NCBI RefSeq assembly: GCF_003254585.1
Contig: NZ_QJGZ01000039.1
Span: 372,001-436,000 of the forward strand
Source of the DNA: Flavobacterium sharifuzzamanii
GTDB lineage: Bacteria > Bacteroidota > Bacteroidia > Flavobacteriales > Flavobacteriaceae
DNA length: 64,000 nt
Direction: 5' to 3'
Under the pieces are notes generated by a model. That model saw only the letters and a list, made by a program, of their open reading frames with translations, was not told the DNA's origin and searched no databases. Shown here piece after piece: positions 54,240 to 62,381 of this stretch; position 1 is the first letter of the stretch; every line of letters begins with the position of its first letter. A program made the position numbers and the translations under genes.

Positions 54240-55679
54240 ATGGTATTGAGCAGATTTTGGTTAGTTATTTTTATTTCTTCGATTCTTTTTATTGTAGTCA
54301 GTCTATTTACTGCCAATACTTATACCATTGATTCTGTTTTAAATGGAAAAAAAGACGATCCTGTTTTAGTTTCTGAAAAATACGTTGAAGAACTTCCGGC
54401 TTTCATCAAGGACAGTATCCAAAAAGCTCCAGATCAAACCATGATCATCAATCGTGATACGCTAAATGCTGACACGACTTATGTTTACAAAAGCAAAACT
54501 GTAAAAATTTACAGCGGACTTCAAAAATCGGACGGTTTACTGCCTACTTGCAAAAGCACTTTAGTCGATTTAATTTTACCGCTTATTGCTTATTTAGCCT
54601 TTTTCTGCGGATTAATGGAACTTTTAATCGTTTCTGGAGCTTCTGGAAACTTAGCCAAAGCTTTAAGTCCGGTATTTGTAAAAGTATTTCCAAGCATTCC
54701 TAAAAATCACCCTTCAATATCCTACATGACATTAAACTTCGCTGCCAATTTCTTAGGATTGGATTCTGCCGCAACACCGTTTGGGTTGAAAGCCATGGAA
54801 AGTTTACAGGAAATAAACCCCGAAAAAGATAAAGCCAGTGATGCACAAATCATGTTTATGTGTCTTCACGCTTCTGGACTAACTTTAATCGCAACTTCGA
54901 TTATCGGTTATCGAGCGGCCGCAAATGCAACCAATCCTGCCGATGTGATGCTGCCATGTATCATCACTTCGTTTATTGGAACTATTGCCGCTTTTTTAAT
55001 TGTCGGAATTAAACAAAAAATCAATTTCAAAAGTGCTTCGCTTTTAATTGGTTTAATGGGATTAATTGCTGCAATTGTTGGTTTGTTGATGTATGTAAAC
55101 CATTTAGATTTAATTGGAAAAAACTATTTCACTTCTAACCTTTCTGGATTAATTTTATTGGCGATTATTGTATTTACGCTGATTTTTTCATTTAGACATG
55201 AGAAAAAATTCAAAGAAGCAGACACTACTGTTTTCGATACTTTTGTCGTTGGTGCCAATAACGGTGTGAAAACTGGAGTTACAATTTTCCCTTATGTTTT
55301 AGGAATGTTGGTTGCAATCTCATTATTCAGAAACAGTGGTTTGTTCGAAATCATCAGTGATGCAATCGGATTTGTTTTCTCGAATCTAGGTGTAAGCAAA
55401 GAAATTACAAATGCTCTTCCTGTTGCTATGTTGCGTCCGTTTAGTTCTGCAGGTTCAAGAGGTTTCTTAATTGACTCTATGAATACTTTTGGTGCCGATT
55501 CTTTGACTGCCAGATTAAGCAGTATTTTCCAATGCAGTGCCGAAAGTACATTTTATGTTATTGCGGTTTATTTTGGTTCTGTAAATATCAAAAACACTCG
55601 TTATGCATTAGGCACAATGCTTTTGGTTGATTTAATTTGCGTCATTACAGCTATTTTTGTGGCAACTTGGTTTTTCTAA
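54240..55679 (+). CDS. SpmA/SpmB-type nucleoside-recognition membrane protein
   Basis: A 479-residue protein with about ten membrane helices that fuses two nucleoside-recognition (Gate) domains in the order of SpmA and SpmB: LVDLILPLIAYLAFFCGLM with TLNFAANFLGLDSAATPFG in the first half, and VGANNGVKTGVTIFPYVLG with MLRPFSSAGSRGFLID in the second. In sporulating bacteria SpmA/SpmB dehydrate spores; in non-sporulating Bacteroidetes the role is unknown and the sporulation name should not be transferred. Confidence 0.85.
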   Translation: MVLSRFWLVIFISSILFIVVSLFTANTYTIDSVLNGKKDDPVLVSEKYVEELPAFIKDSIQKAPDQTMIINRDTLNADTTYVYKSKTVKIYSGLQKSDGLLPTCKSTLVDLILPLIAYLAFFCGLMELLIVSGASGNLAKALSPVFVKVFPSIPKNHPSISYMTLNFAANFLGLDSAATPFGLKAMESLQEINPEKDKASDAQIMFMCLHASGLTLIATSIIGYRAAANATNPADVMLPCIITSFIGTIAAFLIVGIKQKINFKSASLLIGLMGLIAAIVGLLMYVNHLDLIGKNYFTSNLSGLILLAIIVFTLIFSFRHEKKFKEADTTVFDTFVVGANNGVKTGVTIFPYVLGMLVAISLFRNSGLFEIISDAIGFVFSNLGVSKEITNALPVAMLRPFSSAGSRGFLIDSMNTFGADSLTARLSSIFQCSAESTFYVIAVYFGSVNIKNTRYALGTMLLVDLICVITAIFVATWFF

Positions 55680-55893
55680 GACAAGCAAAAGCATCAAATT
55701 GGCCACTTCTTATTTTTCATAAACAACTTTAAAACAACAGATAAGATTTGTTGTTTTAAAGTTTTGATATAAGTTACTGGTATGAATCGGACGCATTATC
55801 CTACATTATTTTCATATTTTTTATAAAAAACCTCTTATAATTTTATACTTTAGCCTTCTAACATAAATAAAACAATTAAATATTCCCCCAAAT

Positions 55894-56553
55894 ATGTTTA
55901 AATGGTTTTTAAGTAAAAAAAAGGAATCTAAGAATTCCGAGAAAATCGAATGCGCTGAAGAGCCAAAACCTACAGAAAAAACTGTGTCAGCGCAAAACAA
56001 ATTCGATACCAACAAAATGGACTGGCTCATTAATGATTCGCTTCTTGCTTTTATGCCTCGCGAATTATTTATGCACTATTCTGATTCTAACACCGCACCA
56101 GATCCTCAAGATCCTTCCTGGCAAAATCAAGGACTGTATTTTTGGAAAGAAAAGGAAGCTTTTGAAAACAAATCGCTCCCAGAGTTTTTTCGAAATATGG
56201 ATCAGAGATTATTTCTTATCAACGAAGTGCCAGATTATATTTCGCTAGTTTCAGGAAAAGCGATGCCTTGGTTTGGAATGCCTGGAGGTGGAGAAAAATT
56301 CTTTTTCAGATATGATGAGACTACACCCGTAACTTTAGAAGAAGCCCACAAACTAAATATTATCAATTATGTTGAAATTGTGGAATTGAATCAAGATAAT
56401 CTGAGTGTCTTAAACGACAGGGATAATTATTGCTTTTTAATTGATCCTTATGAAGTGAAATACGAAGACCAGCTTTTTTATCTTAACGGTGAAAAAATCT
56501 CGCTAGCTGAACTTTATCAAAAAAAGAAACTTTTAGTTCTATCTGTTGAATAA
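55894..56553 (+). CDS. TNT-like domain protein
   Basis: A 219-residue cytoplasmic protein. The C-terminal two-thirds resembles the tuberculosis necrotizing toxin (TNT) NAD-glycohydrolase fold: PWFGMPGGG at 125-133 followed by FFFRYDETTPVTLEEAHKLN and NYVEIVEL fits the PWFGxPGGGxQY...L motif of that family. The Gln expected after the GGG (catalytic in TNT) is Lys135 here, so activity may be lost or changed. The first 45 residues are charged and lack a signal peptide. No obvious immunity gene is adjacent. Family call is from motif memory. Confidence 0.6.
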   Translation: MFKWFLSKKKESKNSEKIECAEEPKPTEKTVSAQNKFDTNKMDWLINDSLLAFMPRELFMHYSDSNTAPDPQDPSWQNQGLYFWKEKEAFENKSLPEFFRNMDQRLFLINEVPDYISLVSGKAMPWFGMPGGGEKFFFRYDETTPVTLEEAHKLNIINYVEIVELNQDNLSVLNDRDNYCFLIDPYEVKYEDQLFYLNGEKISLAELYQKKKLLVLSVE

Positions 56554-56574
56554 AATCACTTTTGAATTATAATT

Positions 56575-57318
56575 ATGAAAATCCACACTCTTTTCTTCCT
56601 GCTTGTTTTAATAGGATGCCAAAAAACTAAACCTACAGATGCTGCAGCCCCAATTGCAGAAATTATTGAACCGCAAGAAACATTGGAGGTCACAAATGAT
56701 GAAAAGATCATCAAAACCGACACCGTATCTATTTATACTGGCGAAACAGAATCTTCTACAGATTTTATCCTAGCGCATTTGGTAGATCAGCAGGCAGATA
56801 AAGACAGTATAGTTACTGTAAAATACCGATTAGACTTTTATCAGAATAAAACCAAAACCGCATCTTCTAAAGTTGCGATAAAAAGTTTTCAAAAAGGCTC
56901 TGAGTGGACAGCCTCTTATGGATTAACATCTGAAACTTCTAAAAATTCTCCATTCATACAAATCACATTTGGATACCCTGCTTGTGGTTATGCACATGAC
57001 AACTACTTGTATTATCTAAAAAATAATGGATTACAATTGGTTCACCAATGGAGCTCAATGTCTGACAGCGGCTGGGGAAGCTGGGTTGAAATAGGAAACC
57101 CTTCTGCAAATTCTGACCCGAAATCTTTTTATTGCAAAACTGTTGCATTTGTGCCTGCAGACGAAGATGAAAACCTAGATATGGGAATTCTTTCTCACTC
57201 AGACTCAATATCTTTTGAATTAAAAGACAATAAATGGAAAAAGATGCTGCTTTCTGCGAAAGACAAACCTTACTTTGAAAAAAAGATGACGTTTGATCAA
57301 TTTAATAACATCGAATAA
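56575..57318 (+). CDS. Hypothetical lipoprotein
   Basis: A 247-residue protein with lipobox LIGC (C15). The mature part is beta-rich with a Cys in YPACGYAHDN and no family I recognise. It lies 21 bases after the TNT-like gene and may be co-transcribed, so it could be functionally related, though this is weak. Confidence 0.7.
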   Translation: MKIHTLFFLLVLIGCQKTKPTDAAAPIAEIIEPQETLEVTNDEKIIKTDTVSIYTGETESSTDFILAHLVDQQADKDSIVTVKYRLDFYQNKTKTASSKVAIKSFQKGSEWTASYGLTSETSKNSPFIQITFGYPACGYAHDNYLYYLKNNGLQLVHQWSSMSDSGWGSWVEIGNPSANSDPKSFYCKTVAFVPADEDENLDMGILSHSDSISFELKDNKWKKMLLSAKDKPYFEKKMTFDQFNNIE

Positions 57319-57374
57319 AATCATAAATCTGTTGAAGACTTCTTATTCAAATTCTTTCTTAGGTAAATAATTTC

Positions 57375-57382
57375 TAAATTTG
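57375..57382 (+). promoter_or_regulatory. -7 promoter box for fumarase
   Basis: TAAATTTG, only 15 bases before the start codon, implying a very short leader. Confidence 0.5.
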
Positions 57383-57397
57383 TAAAAAAACAAAACA

Positions 57398-59002
57398 ATG
57401 ATTGATTTTATATACCAAGATCCTTATCCGATCTTAAAGGATGATACGCAGTACCGCAAAATCACTTCTGATTTTGTAAAAGTTGAAAAATTTGGAGAAC
57501 GCGAAGTTTTAACCGTTGATCCAAAAGGTTTAGAATTATTGGCTGAAGAAGCTTTGACTGATGTTTCGTTTATGTTGAGAACTTCTCATTTGCAAAAATT
57601 GAGAAAAATTCTAGACGATCCAGAAGCTACAGACAATGACCGTTTTGTGGCTTACAATTTACTTCAAAATGCATCTGTTGCTGCCGAAGGTCAGTTGCCA
57701 AGCTGCCAAGATACGGGAACTGCAATCGTAATGGCAAAAAAAGGAGAAAGCATTTTTACTGGTGTTGATGATGCAGAATGGTTAAGCCGTGGTATTTTCA
57801 ATACTTACCAAAAAAGAAACTTACGTTATTCTCAGATTGTTCCGATTTCGATGTTTGAAGAAAAGAATTCAGGATCGAATCTTCCGGCACAAATTGATAT
57901 TTATGCGAAAAAAGGCACTTCTTACGACTTTTTATTTATGGCAAAAGGCGGAGGGTCTGCAAACAAAACGTATTTATACCAGCAAACAAAATCTTTATTG
58001 AATGAAAAATCGCTTGACGAATTCATTCGCACAAAAATTAAAGATTTAGGTACTTCTGCTTGTCCTCCATACCACTTAGCATTGGTAATTGGCGGAACTT
58101 CTGCTGAAGCCAACTTAAGCGCTGTTAAAAAAGCTTCTGCAGGATATTATGATCATCTTCCAACTTCAGGAAACATGGCAGGTCAGGCTTTCCGTGATCA
58201 TGAATGGGAAGAAAGAGTTCAGAAAATCTGCCAGGAAAGTGCCATTGGAGCACAATTTGGAGGAAAATATTTCACACACGACGTACGTGTAATCCGTTTG
58301 CCTCGTCACGCGGCTTCTTGCCCGGTTGGATTAGGGGTTTCTTGTTCGGCAGATAGAAATATTAAAGGAAAAATTACAAAAGACGGAATCTTTGTTGAGC
58401 AGTTAGAAGTAAATCCAAAACAATTTTTACCAGAAACAGCTCCACACTTAGAAGCGCCAGTAGAAATTGATTTAGATCAGCCAATGGCAGATATTTTGGC
58501 AAAACTATCTCAATATCCAGTTAAAACTCGTTTAAAACTAAACGGAACTGTAATTGTTGCTAGAGATATTGCTCACGCAAAAATTAAAGAATTGCTAGAC
58601 GCTGGAAAACCAATGCCAGACTATTTCAAAAATCATCCAGTATATTACGCTGGTCCAGCAAAAACTCCAGACGGAATGGCTTCTGGAAGTTTCGGACCAA
58701 CAACTGCTGGACGTATGGACGTTTATGTGGATGAATTCCAGAAAAATGGCGGAAGTATGATTATGCTGGCTAAAGGAAACCGAACTAAACAAGTTACTGA
58801 CGCTTGCAACAAATACGGCGGATTCTACTTAGGTTCTATTGGAGGTCCTGCTGCTATTTTGGCTCAAGATAATATCTTAAAAGTAGAAGTTGTTGATTTT
58901 GAAGAATTAGGAATGGAAGCAGTTCGTAAAATTACAGTTAAAGATTTCCCTGCATTCATTATCACAGATGATAAAGGAAATGACTTTTTTGCTAATTTAT
59001 AA
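57398..59002 (+). CDS. fumA: Class I fumarate hydratase
   Basis: Oxygen-sensitive 4Fe-4S fumarase of the TCA cycle, interconverting fumarate and malate. The 534-residue length and domain order (alpha and beta parts fused) are those of E. coli FumA/FumB. The three cluster Cys are visible as C103 (LPSCQDTGT), C222 ([15 protein letters not shown]) and C316 (GVSCSADR). The C-terminal part has [14 protein letters not shown] and [11 protein letters not shown] terminator and an inverted repeat follow. Confidence 0.95.
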   Translation: MIDFIYQDPYPILKDDTQYRKITSDFVKVEKFGEREVLTVDPKGLELLAEEALTDVSFMLRTSHLQKLRKILDDPEATDNDRFVAYNLLQNASVAAEGQLPSCQDTGTAIVMAKKGESIFTGVDDAEWLSRGIFNTYQKRNLRYSQIVPISMFEEKNSGSNLPAQIDIYAKKGTSYDFLFMAKGGGSANKTYLYQQTKSLLNEKSLDEFIRTKIKDLGTSACPPYHLALVIGGTSAEANLSAVKKASAGYYDHLPTSGNMAGQAFRDHEWEERVQKICQESAIGAQFGGKYFTHDVRVIRLPRHAASCPVGLGVSCSADRNIKGKITKDGIFVEQLEVNPKQFLPETAPHLEAPVEIDLDQPMADILAKLSQYPVKTRLKLNGTVIVARDIAHAKIKELLDAGKPMPDYFKNHPVYYAGPAKTPDGMASGSFGPTTAGRMDVYVDEFQKNGGSMIMLAKGNRTKQVTDACNKYGGFYLGSIGGPAAILAQDNILKVEVVDFEELGMEAVRKITVKDFPAFIITDDKGNDFFANL

Positions 59003-59010
59003 TTTTTCTT

Positions 59011-59139
59011 AACCGCAAAGAGCGCAAGGATTTACGCAAAGTTCGCAAAGAATTATATAAAACAAAAACCGCCTATTGGGCGGTTTTTGTTTTGATATAT
59101 ATAGCGTGCCTTGCGTAAATCCTTGCGCTCTTTGCGGTT
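59011..59139. repeat. Perfect inverted repeat around a terminator
   Basis: Arms 59011-59039 and 59111-59139 are perfect 29-base reverse complements (AACCGCAAAGAGCGCAAGGA onward) flanking the terminator at 59064-59088. Confidence 0.85.
59064..59088 (+). terminator. Terminator between fumarase and the PAS gene
   Basis: Stem AAAAACCGCC with complement, loop TATT, symmetrical A/T runs; works in both directions. Confidence 0.8.
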
Positions 59140-59147
59140 AAAAATCA

Positions 59148-59648
59148 TTAAGCACTTAAATCCTGTTTTTCAAAAGCTATAAAATGTGATATCTCGCCTT
59201 TTAGATTATATATTGGCAAAGCATCTATTTTGCATTTATAAGTCTGTCCGTTTTTTCTATAATTTTCAAGGGTCTTTGTAAAAGGAATCTGCTTTTTTAC
59301 GGCTTCTCTTATATCTTTTAAATCCTTTTTGGAAGTTGCTGGGCCTTGAAACATTTTTGGGGTTTTCCCTAAGACTTCTTCCTCTTTGTAACCTGTCATT
59401 TTTTTTATTCCGCTTGACGCGAAAACAATTTTCAAATCTAAATCTGTCACCAAAACCACTTCATTCTTGATTCTTTCCTGAATGTTAAGCTTTTTTTCGT
59501 CCCAGATAAATTCATTCGAAATTTTGCTTACTCTTTTCAAGTCATCACTTAATCCTTTTAGCTCATTTAGATATTCGTAATGAAAATCCCAAGATAGTAT
59601 TGGAACTGTATTTCGTTGCAGTGAATCATCAGAATTTTTATTTTTCAT
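59148..59648 (-). CDS. PAS domain protein
   Basis: A 166-residue protein starting at ATG 59648 (MKNKNSDDSL); a TTG five codons upstream is open but the promoter suits the ATG. The C-terminal half (about 70-160) is a PAS domain with a LOV-like core: GYKEEEVLGKTPKMFQGPAT, where LOV photosensors have a Cys at the position of the Pro in TPKMF. The reactive Cys is absent, so no flavin adduct is expected. No output domain is present. Confidence 0.8.
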   Translation of the reverse strand: MKNKNSDDSLQRNTVPILSWDFHYEYLNELKGLSDDLKRVSKISNEFIWDEKKLNIQERIKNEVVLVTDLDLKIVFASSGIKKMTGYKEEEVLGKTPKMFQGPATSKKDLKDIREAVKKQIPFTKTLENYRKNGQTYKCKIDALPIYNLKGEISHFIAFEKQDLSA

Positions 59649-59685
59649 ATCAAAACAATTCAAGAGATTGATAGATCCTTTTACT

Positions 59686-59693
59686 CAAAGATA
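59686..59693 (-). promoter_or_regulatory. -7 promoter box for the PAS gene
   Basis: TATCTTTG on the minus strand, 38 bases before the ATG at 59648. Confidence 0.5.
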
Positions 59694-59750
59694 CAAGAAA
59701 AATCCTGTTATAAAAAGCTTAGAGTCTTAATATACGCTTAACAAGCGTTA

Positions 59751-60833
59751 TCAAAATGTAAATTTTAACTGAACGACAACTGCTTTCTTCACTTCTGTGT
59801 TCAAGTTACTTAATGAAATTCCAAGCAGCCTTACTGAATCTTTCATTTTTTCCTGATACAATAGTTCTTCAACATTTTCCATAATCAGACTTTTATCAGA
59901 AATAAAATAAGGCAAGGTTTTACTTCTTGTCTGCTGCGTAAAATCGCTATATTTAATTTTGAGCGTAATGGTTTTCCCTGAAACATTATGTCTTTTTAAA
60001 CGTTTTTCCAACGAACCTGCTATTCTTTCTAATTGTTCCATCATAAAAATTTCGGAAGACAGATTTACATCAAAAGTGTGTTCTGCCGCGACAGATTTAG
60101 CAATTCGGGAAGATTTTACTTCACTATTGTGAATTCCCCTCACTACATGATAATAAAATGCTCCTGATTTTCCGAAATGTTTCTCTAAAAACTCCAAAGA
60201 CTTGCTTTTCAAATCGGTTCCTGTAAAAATCCCAAGCTGATACATTTTTTCTGTAGTAACTTTACCGACTCCATAAAATTTACGAATAGGCAAATCTTCC
60301 AAAAAAGCCTCTACTTCGTCAGGATTTACCGTTTTTTGCCCATTTGGCTTGTTATAATCACTAGCAATTTTAGCTACAAATTTATTGACTGAAATACCTG
60401 CAGAAGCTGTTAATCCCACTTCATTAAAAATTCTTGTTCTAATTTCCTGAGCTAGAAGACTTGCGCTTGGATTTCCTTTTTTGTTTTTAGTGACATCCAA
60501 ATAAGCTTCGTCAAGCGAAAGAGGCTCAACCAAATCAGTATATTCATGAAAAATTTTATGGATTTTAGATGAAATCTCTTTGTAACGGTCAAATCTTGGT
60601 CTAACAAAGATAATTTCTGGACAGTATTTTTTGGCTAAGACTCCGCTAAGAGCACTTCGAACACCAAACTTTCTAGCTTCATAACTTGCTGCCGAAACCA
60701 CGCCTCGATTCTCTGAACCGCCAACTGCAACTGGCTTACCTCTTAGCTCAGGGTTGTCCATCTGTTCTACCGATGCATAAAAGGCATCCATATCAATATG
60801 AATAATTTTACGATATGTTGGTGTTTCAGACAT
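59751..60833 (-). CDS. dinB: DNA polymerase IV
   Basis: Y-family translesion polymerase of 360 residues. Catalytic metal residues: D14 in IIHIDMDAFYASVEQ and the acidic pair in SLDEAYLDV; KFVAKIASDYNKPNG and the helix-hairpin-helix GVGKVTTEKMYQLGI follow. The C-terminal little-finger domain is complete, but no clear clamp-binding motif is seen at the end (QLKFTF), which is a variant. The -7 box sits 5 bases before the start, so the message may be leaderless. Confidence 0.95.
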   Translation of the reverse strand: MSETPTYRKIIHIDMDAFYASVEQMDNPELRGKPVAVGGSENRGVVSAASYEARKFGVRSALSGVLAKKYCPEIIFVRPRFDRYKEISSKIHKIFHEYTDLVEPLSLDEAYLDVTKNKKGNPSASLLAQEIRTRIFNEVGLTASAGISVNKFVAKIASDYNKPNGQKTVNPDEVEAFLEDLPIRKFYGVGKVTTEKMYQLGIFTGTDLKSKSLEFLEKHFGKSGAFYYHVVRGIHNSEVKSSRIAKSVAAEHTFDVNLSSEIFMMEQLERIAGSLEKRLKRHNVSGKTITLKIKYSDFTQQTRSKTLPYFISDKSLIMENVEELLYQEKMKDSVRLLGISLSNLNTEVKKAVVVQLKFTF

Positions 60834-60837
60834 ATTG

Positions 60838-60845
60838 CAAATTTA
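60838..60845 (-). promoter_or_regulatory. -7 promoter box overlapping the dinB start
   Basis: TAAATTTG on the minus strand, ending 4 bases before the dinB ATG; implies a leaderless or near-leaderless transcript if used. Confidence 0.4.
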
Positions 60846-60941
60846 AAAAGGAAAAACAATAAAAAAACGCTGTAAATAGTTATAAATCATATCAAATTTT
60901 AAAGAATGTGAATTCGATGAGTCCAAACCAATTATTCTTTC

Positions 60942-60949
60942 TATTTTTG
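60942..60949 (+). promoter_or_regulatory. -7 promoter box for the phosphatase gene
   Basis: TATTTTTG, 24 bases before the start codon. Confidence 0.5.
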
Positions 60950-60973
60950 TTCTTCTACTCGAAAAATTAAATA

Positions 60974-61708
60974 ATGCGAACATTTGTTATAGGTGACATT
61001 CATGGCGGATTACTTGCACTTGAGCAAGTATTAGCAAGAGCCGAAGTTACTACCGAAGATACTCTAATTTTTTTGGGCGATTACGTTGACGGCTGGAGTC
61101 AGTCTGTTGAAGTGATTGACTATTTGATTGATTTAAAAAGCAAACAAAATATCATCTGCATAAGAGGAAACCATGACCAACTTGCTTTGGACTGGCTTGA
61201 AGAAAGACACGATGATTTTGACGAAGAAATGTGGTACAAACATGGCGGAAAAGCTACTGTTGAAGGCTACGCTAAAATTTCTGAAGAGAAAAAGAAAACG
61301 CATATCGAATTTCTTGAAAATCTTCAGGATTATTATCTTGACGATCAAAACCGCTTATTTGTACATGCTGGTTTTACCAATTTGAATGGTGTAAAATGGG
61401 AATATTTTTCAAAACTATTCTATTGGGACAGAACACTTTGGGAAACAGCTCTTTCATTAGACCCAAAATTAAAAGAAGACGACATACACTATCCTAAAAG
61501 ATTTACCGTTTATAAGGAAGTTTATATTGGTCACACTCCAGTTACCCGAATCGGCGAAACGGTTCCTGTAAATAAAGCTTGTGTTTGGAATGTAGATACT
61601 GGTGCAGCATTTAGAGGTCCGCTTACAATTTTAGATGTCGATACAAAGGAATACTGGCAAAGTGAACCGTTGAACGAACTCTATTTTAACGAAAAAGGTA
61701 GGAATTAA
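60974..61708 (+). CDS. Serine/threonine-type metallophosphoesterase
   Basis: A 244-residue calcineurin-like phosphatase. The metal and catalytic signatures of the PPP family are present: GDIHGG at 8-13, LGDYVDGW, RGNHDQ and the later HAGF and GHTPV. Close to the bacterial PrpA/B type, which dephosphorylate proteins or act on Ap4A. No kinase gene is adjacent. Confidence 0.9.
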   Translation: MRTFVIGDIHGGLLALEQVLARAEVTTEDTLIFLGDYVDGWSQSVEVIDYLIDLKSKQNIICIRGNHDQLALDWLEERHDDFDEEMWYKHGGKATVEGYAKISEEKKKTHIEFLENLQDYYLDDQNRLFVHAGFTNLNGVKWEYFSKLFYWDRTLWETALSLDPKLKEDDIHYPKRFTVYKEVYIGHTPVTRIGETVPVNKACVWNVDTGAAFRGPLTILDVDTKEYWQSEPLNELYFNEKGRN

Positions 61709-61721
61709 TTTATTTAAAAAT

Positions 61722-61729
61722 TACATTTG
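61722..61729 (+). promoter_or_regulatory. -7 promoter box for the small barrel protein
   Basis: TACATTTG, 27 bases before the start codon. Confidence 0.5.
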
Positions 61730-61756
61730 CGCCACAATAATTAATATTAAATTTTT

Positions 61757-62284
61757 ATGAAAAAGGTTATTACACTTTTGTTTTTAGTGACATTCGGATT
61801 TGTTAATGCTCAAGAAGCTTTCAAAGGAAAGGGAGATATTAAAGTAAACGTAGGTGCTAATTTACAAGATGGTGGTTCTGGAATTCAAGGTTCTGTTGAT
61901 TTTGGTTTAGGAGAAAATTTCTCTTTTGGTTTTGTTGCTAACTATATCCTAGGATTTGATAATTTTAATGGTTACTACCACGGAAGTTCAGATCTTTATC
62001 ACGATGCTGACCCAGATTTCTCAGATCGTTTTGATGCAAAAGCAAGAATCAATGCTAACTTATCTAGCGTAATTGGCGTAAAAGAATTAGACGTTTACCC
62101 TGGATTAAGCTTAGGTTTACATAATTTCGGAGGTCACGTTGGTGGTCGCTATTTCTTTACTGACGGATTTGGTGTTTTCACAGAAATCGGATTCCCAATT
62201 GCAAAATACGGTTCAAACAATGATCCTTTTTATCATTTGAATAATCAAGCGACTTTTAGTTTAGGAGCTTCATTTAATTTATAA
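61757..62284 (+). CDS. Small outer-membrane barrel-like protein
   Basis: A 175-residue exported protein with signal peptide MKKVITLLFLVTFGFVNAQ and a mature part of alternating amphipathic strands with Gly/aromatic ends (NVGANLQDGG, FSFGFVANYILG, GGRYFFTDGFGVFTEIGFP) ending in FSLGASFNL, the terminal Phe/Leu typical of outer-membrane barrels. Probably an eight-strand barrel; the function is unknown. Confidence 0.8.
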   Translation: MKKVITLLFLVTFGFVNAQEAFKGKGDIKVNVGANLQDGGSGIQGSVDFGLGENFSFGFVANYILGFDNFNGYYHGSSDLYHDADPDFSDRFDAKARINANLSSVIGVKELDVYPGLSLGLHNFGGHVGGRYFFTDGFGVFTEIGFPIAKYGSNNDPFYHLNNQATFSLGASFNL

Positions 62285-62340
62285 TTTTTTCTTAGGCTCA
62301 AAGGCTCAAAGAAGCAAAGGAACAAAGTTTTTATAAATAG

Positions 62341-62371
62341 AAAACCGCCTTAACAGGCGGTTTTTGCTTTT
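62341..62371. terminator. Bidirectional terminator at the convergent gene ends
   Basis: Stem AAAACCGCCT with complement, loop TAAC, T-run; lies between the small barrel gene and the M4 peptidase gene. Confidence 0.8.
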
Positions 62372-62381
62372 TATAGTATTT

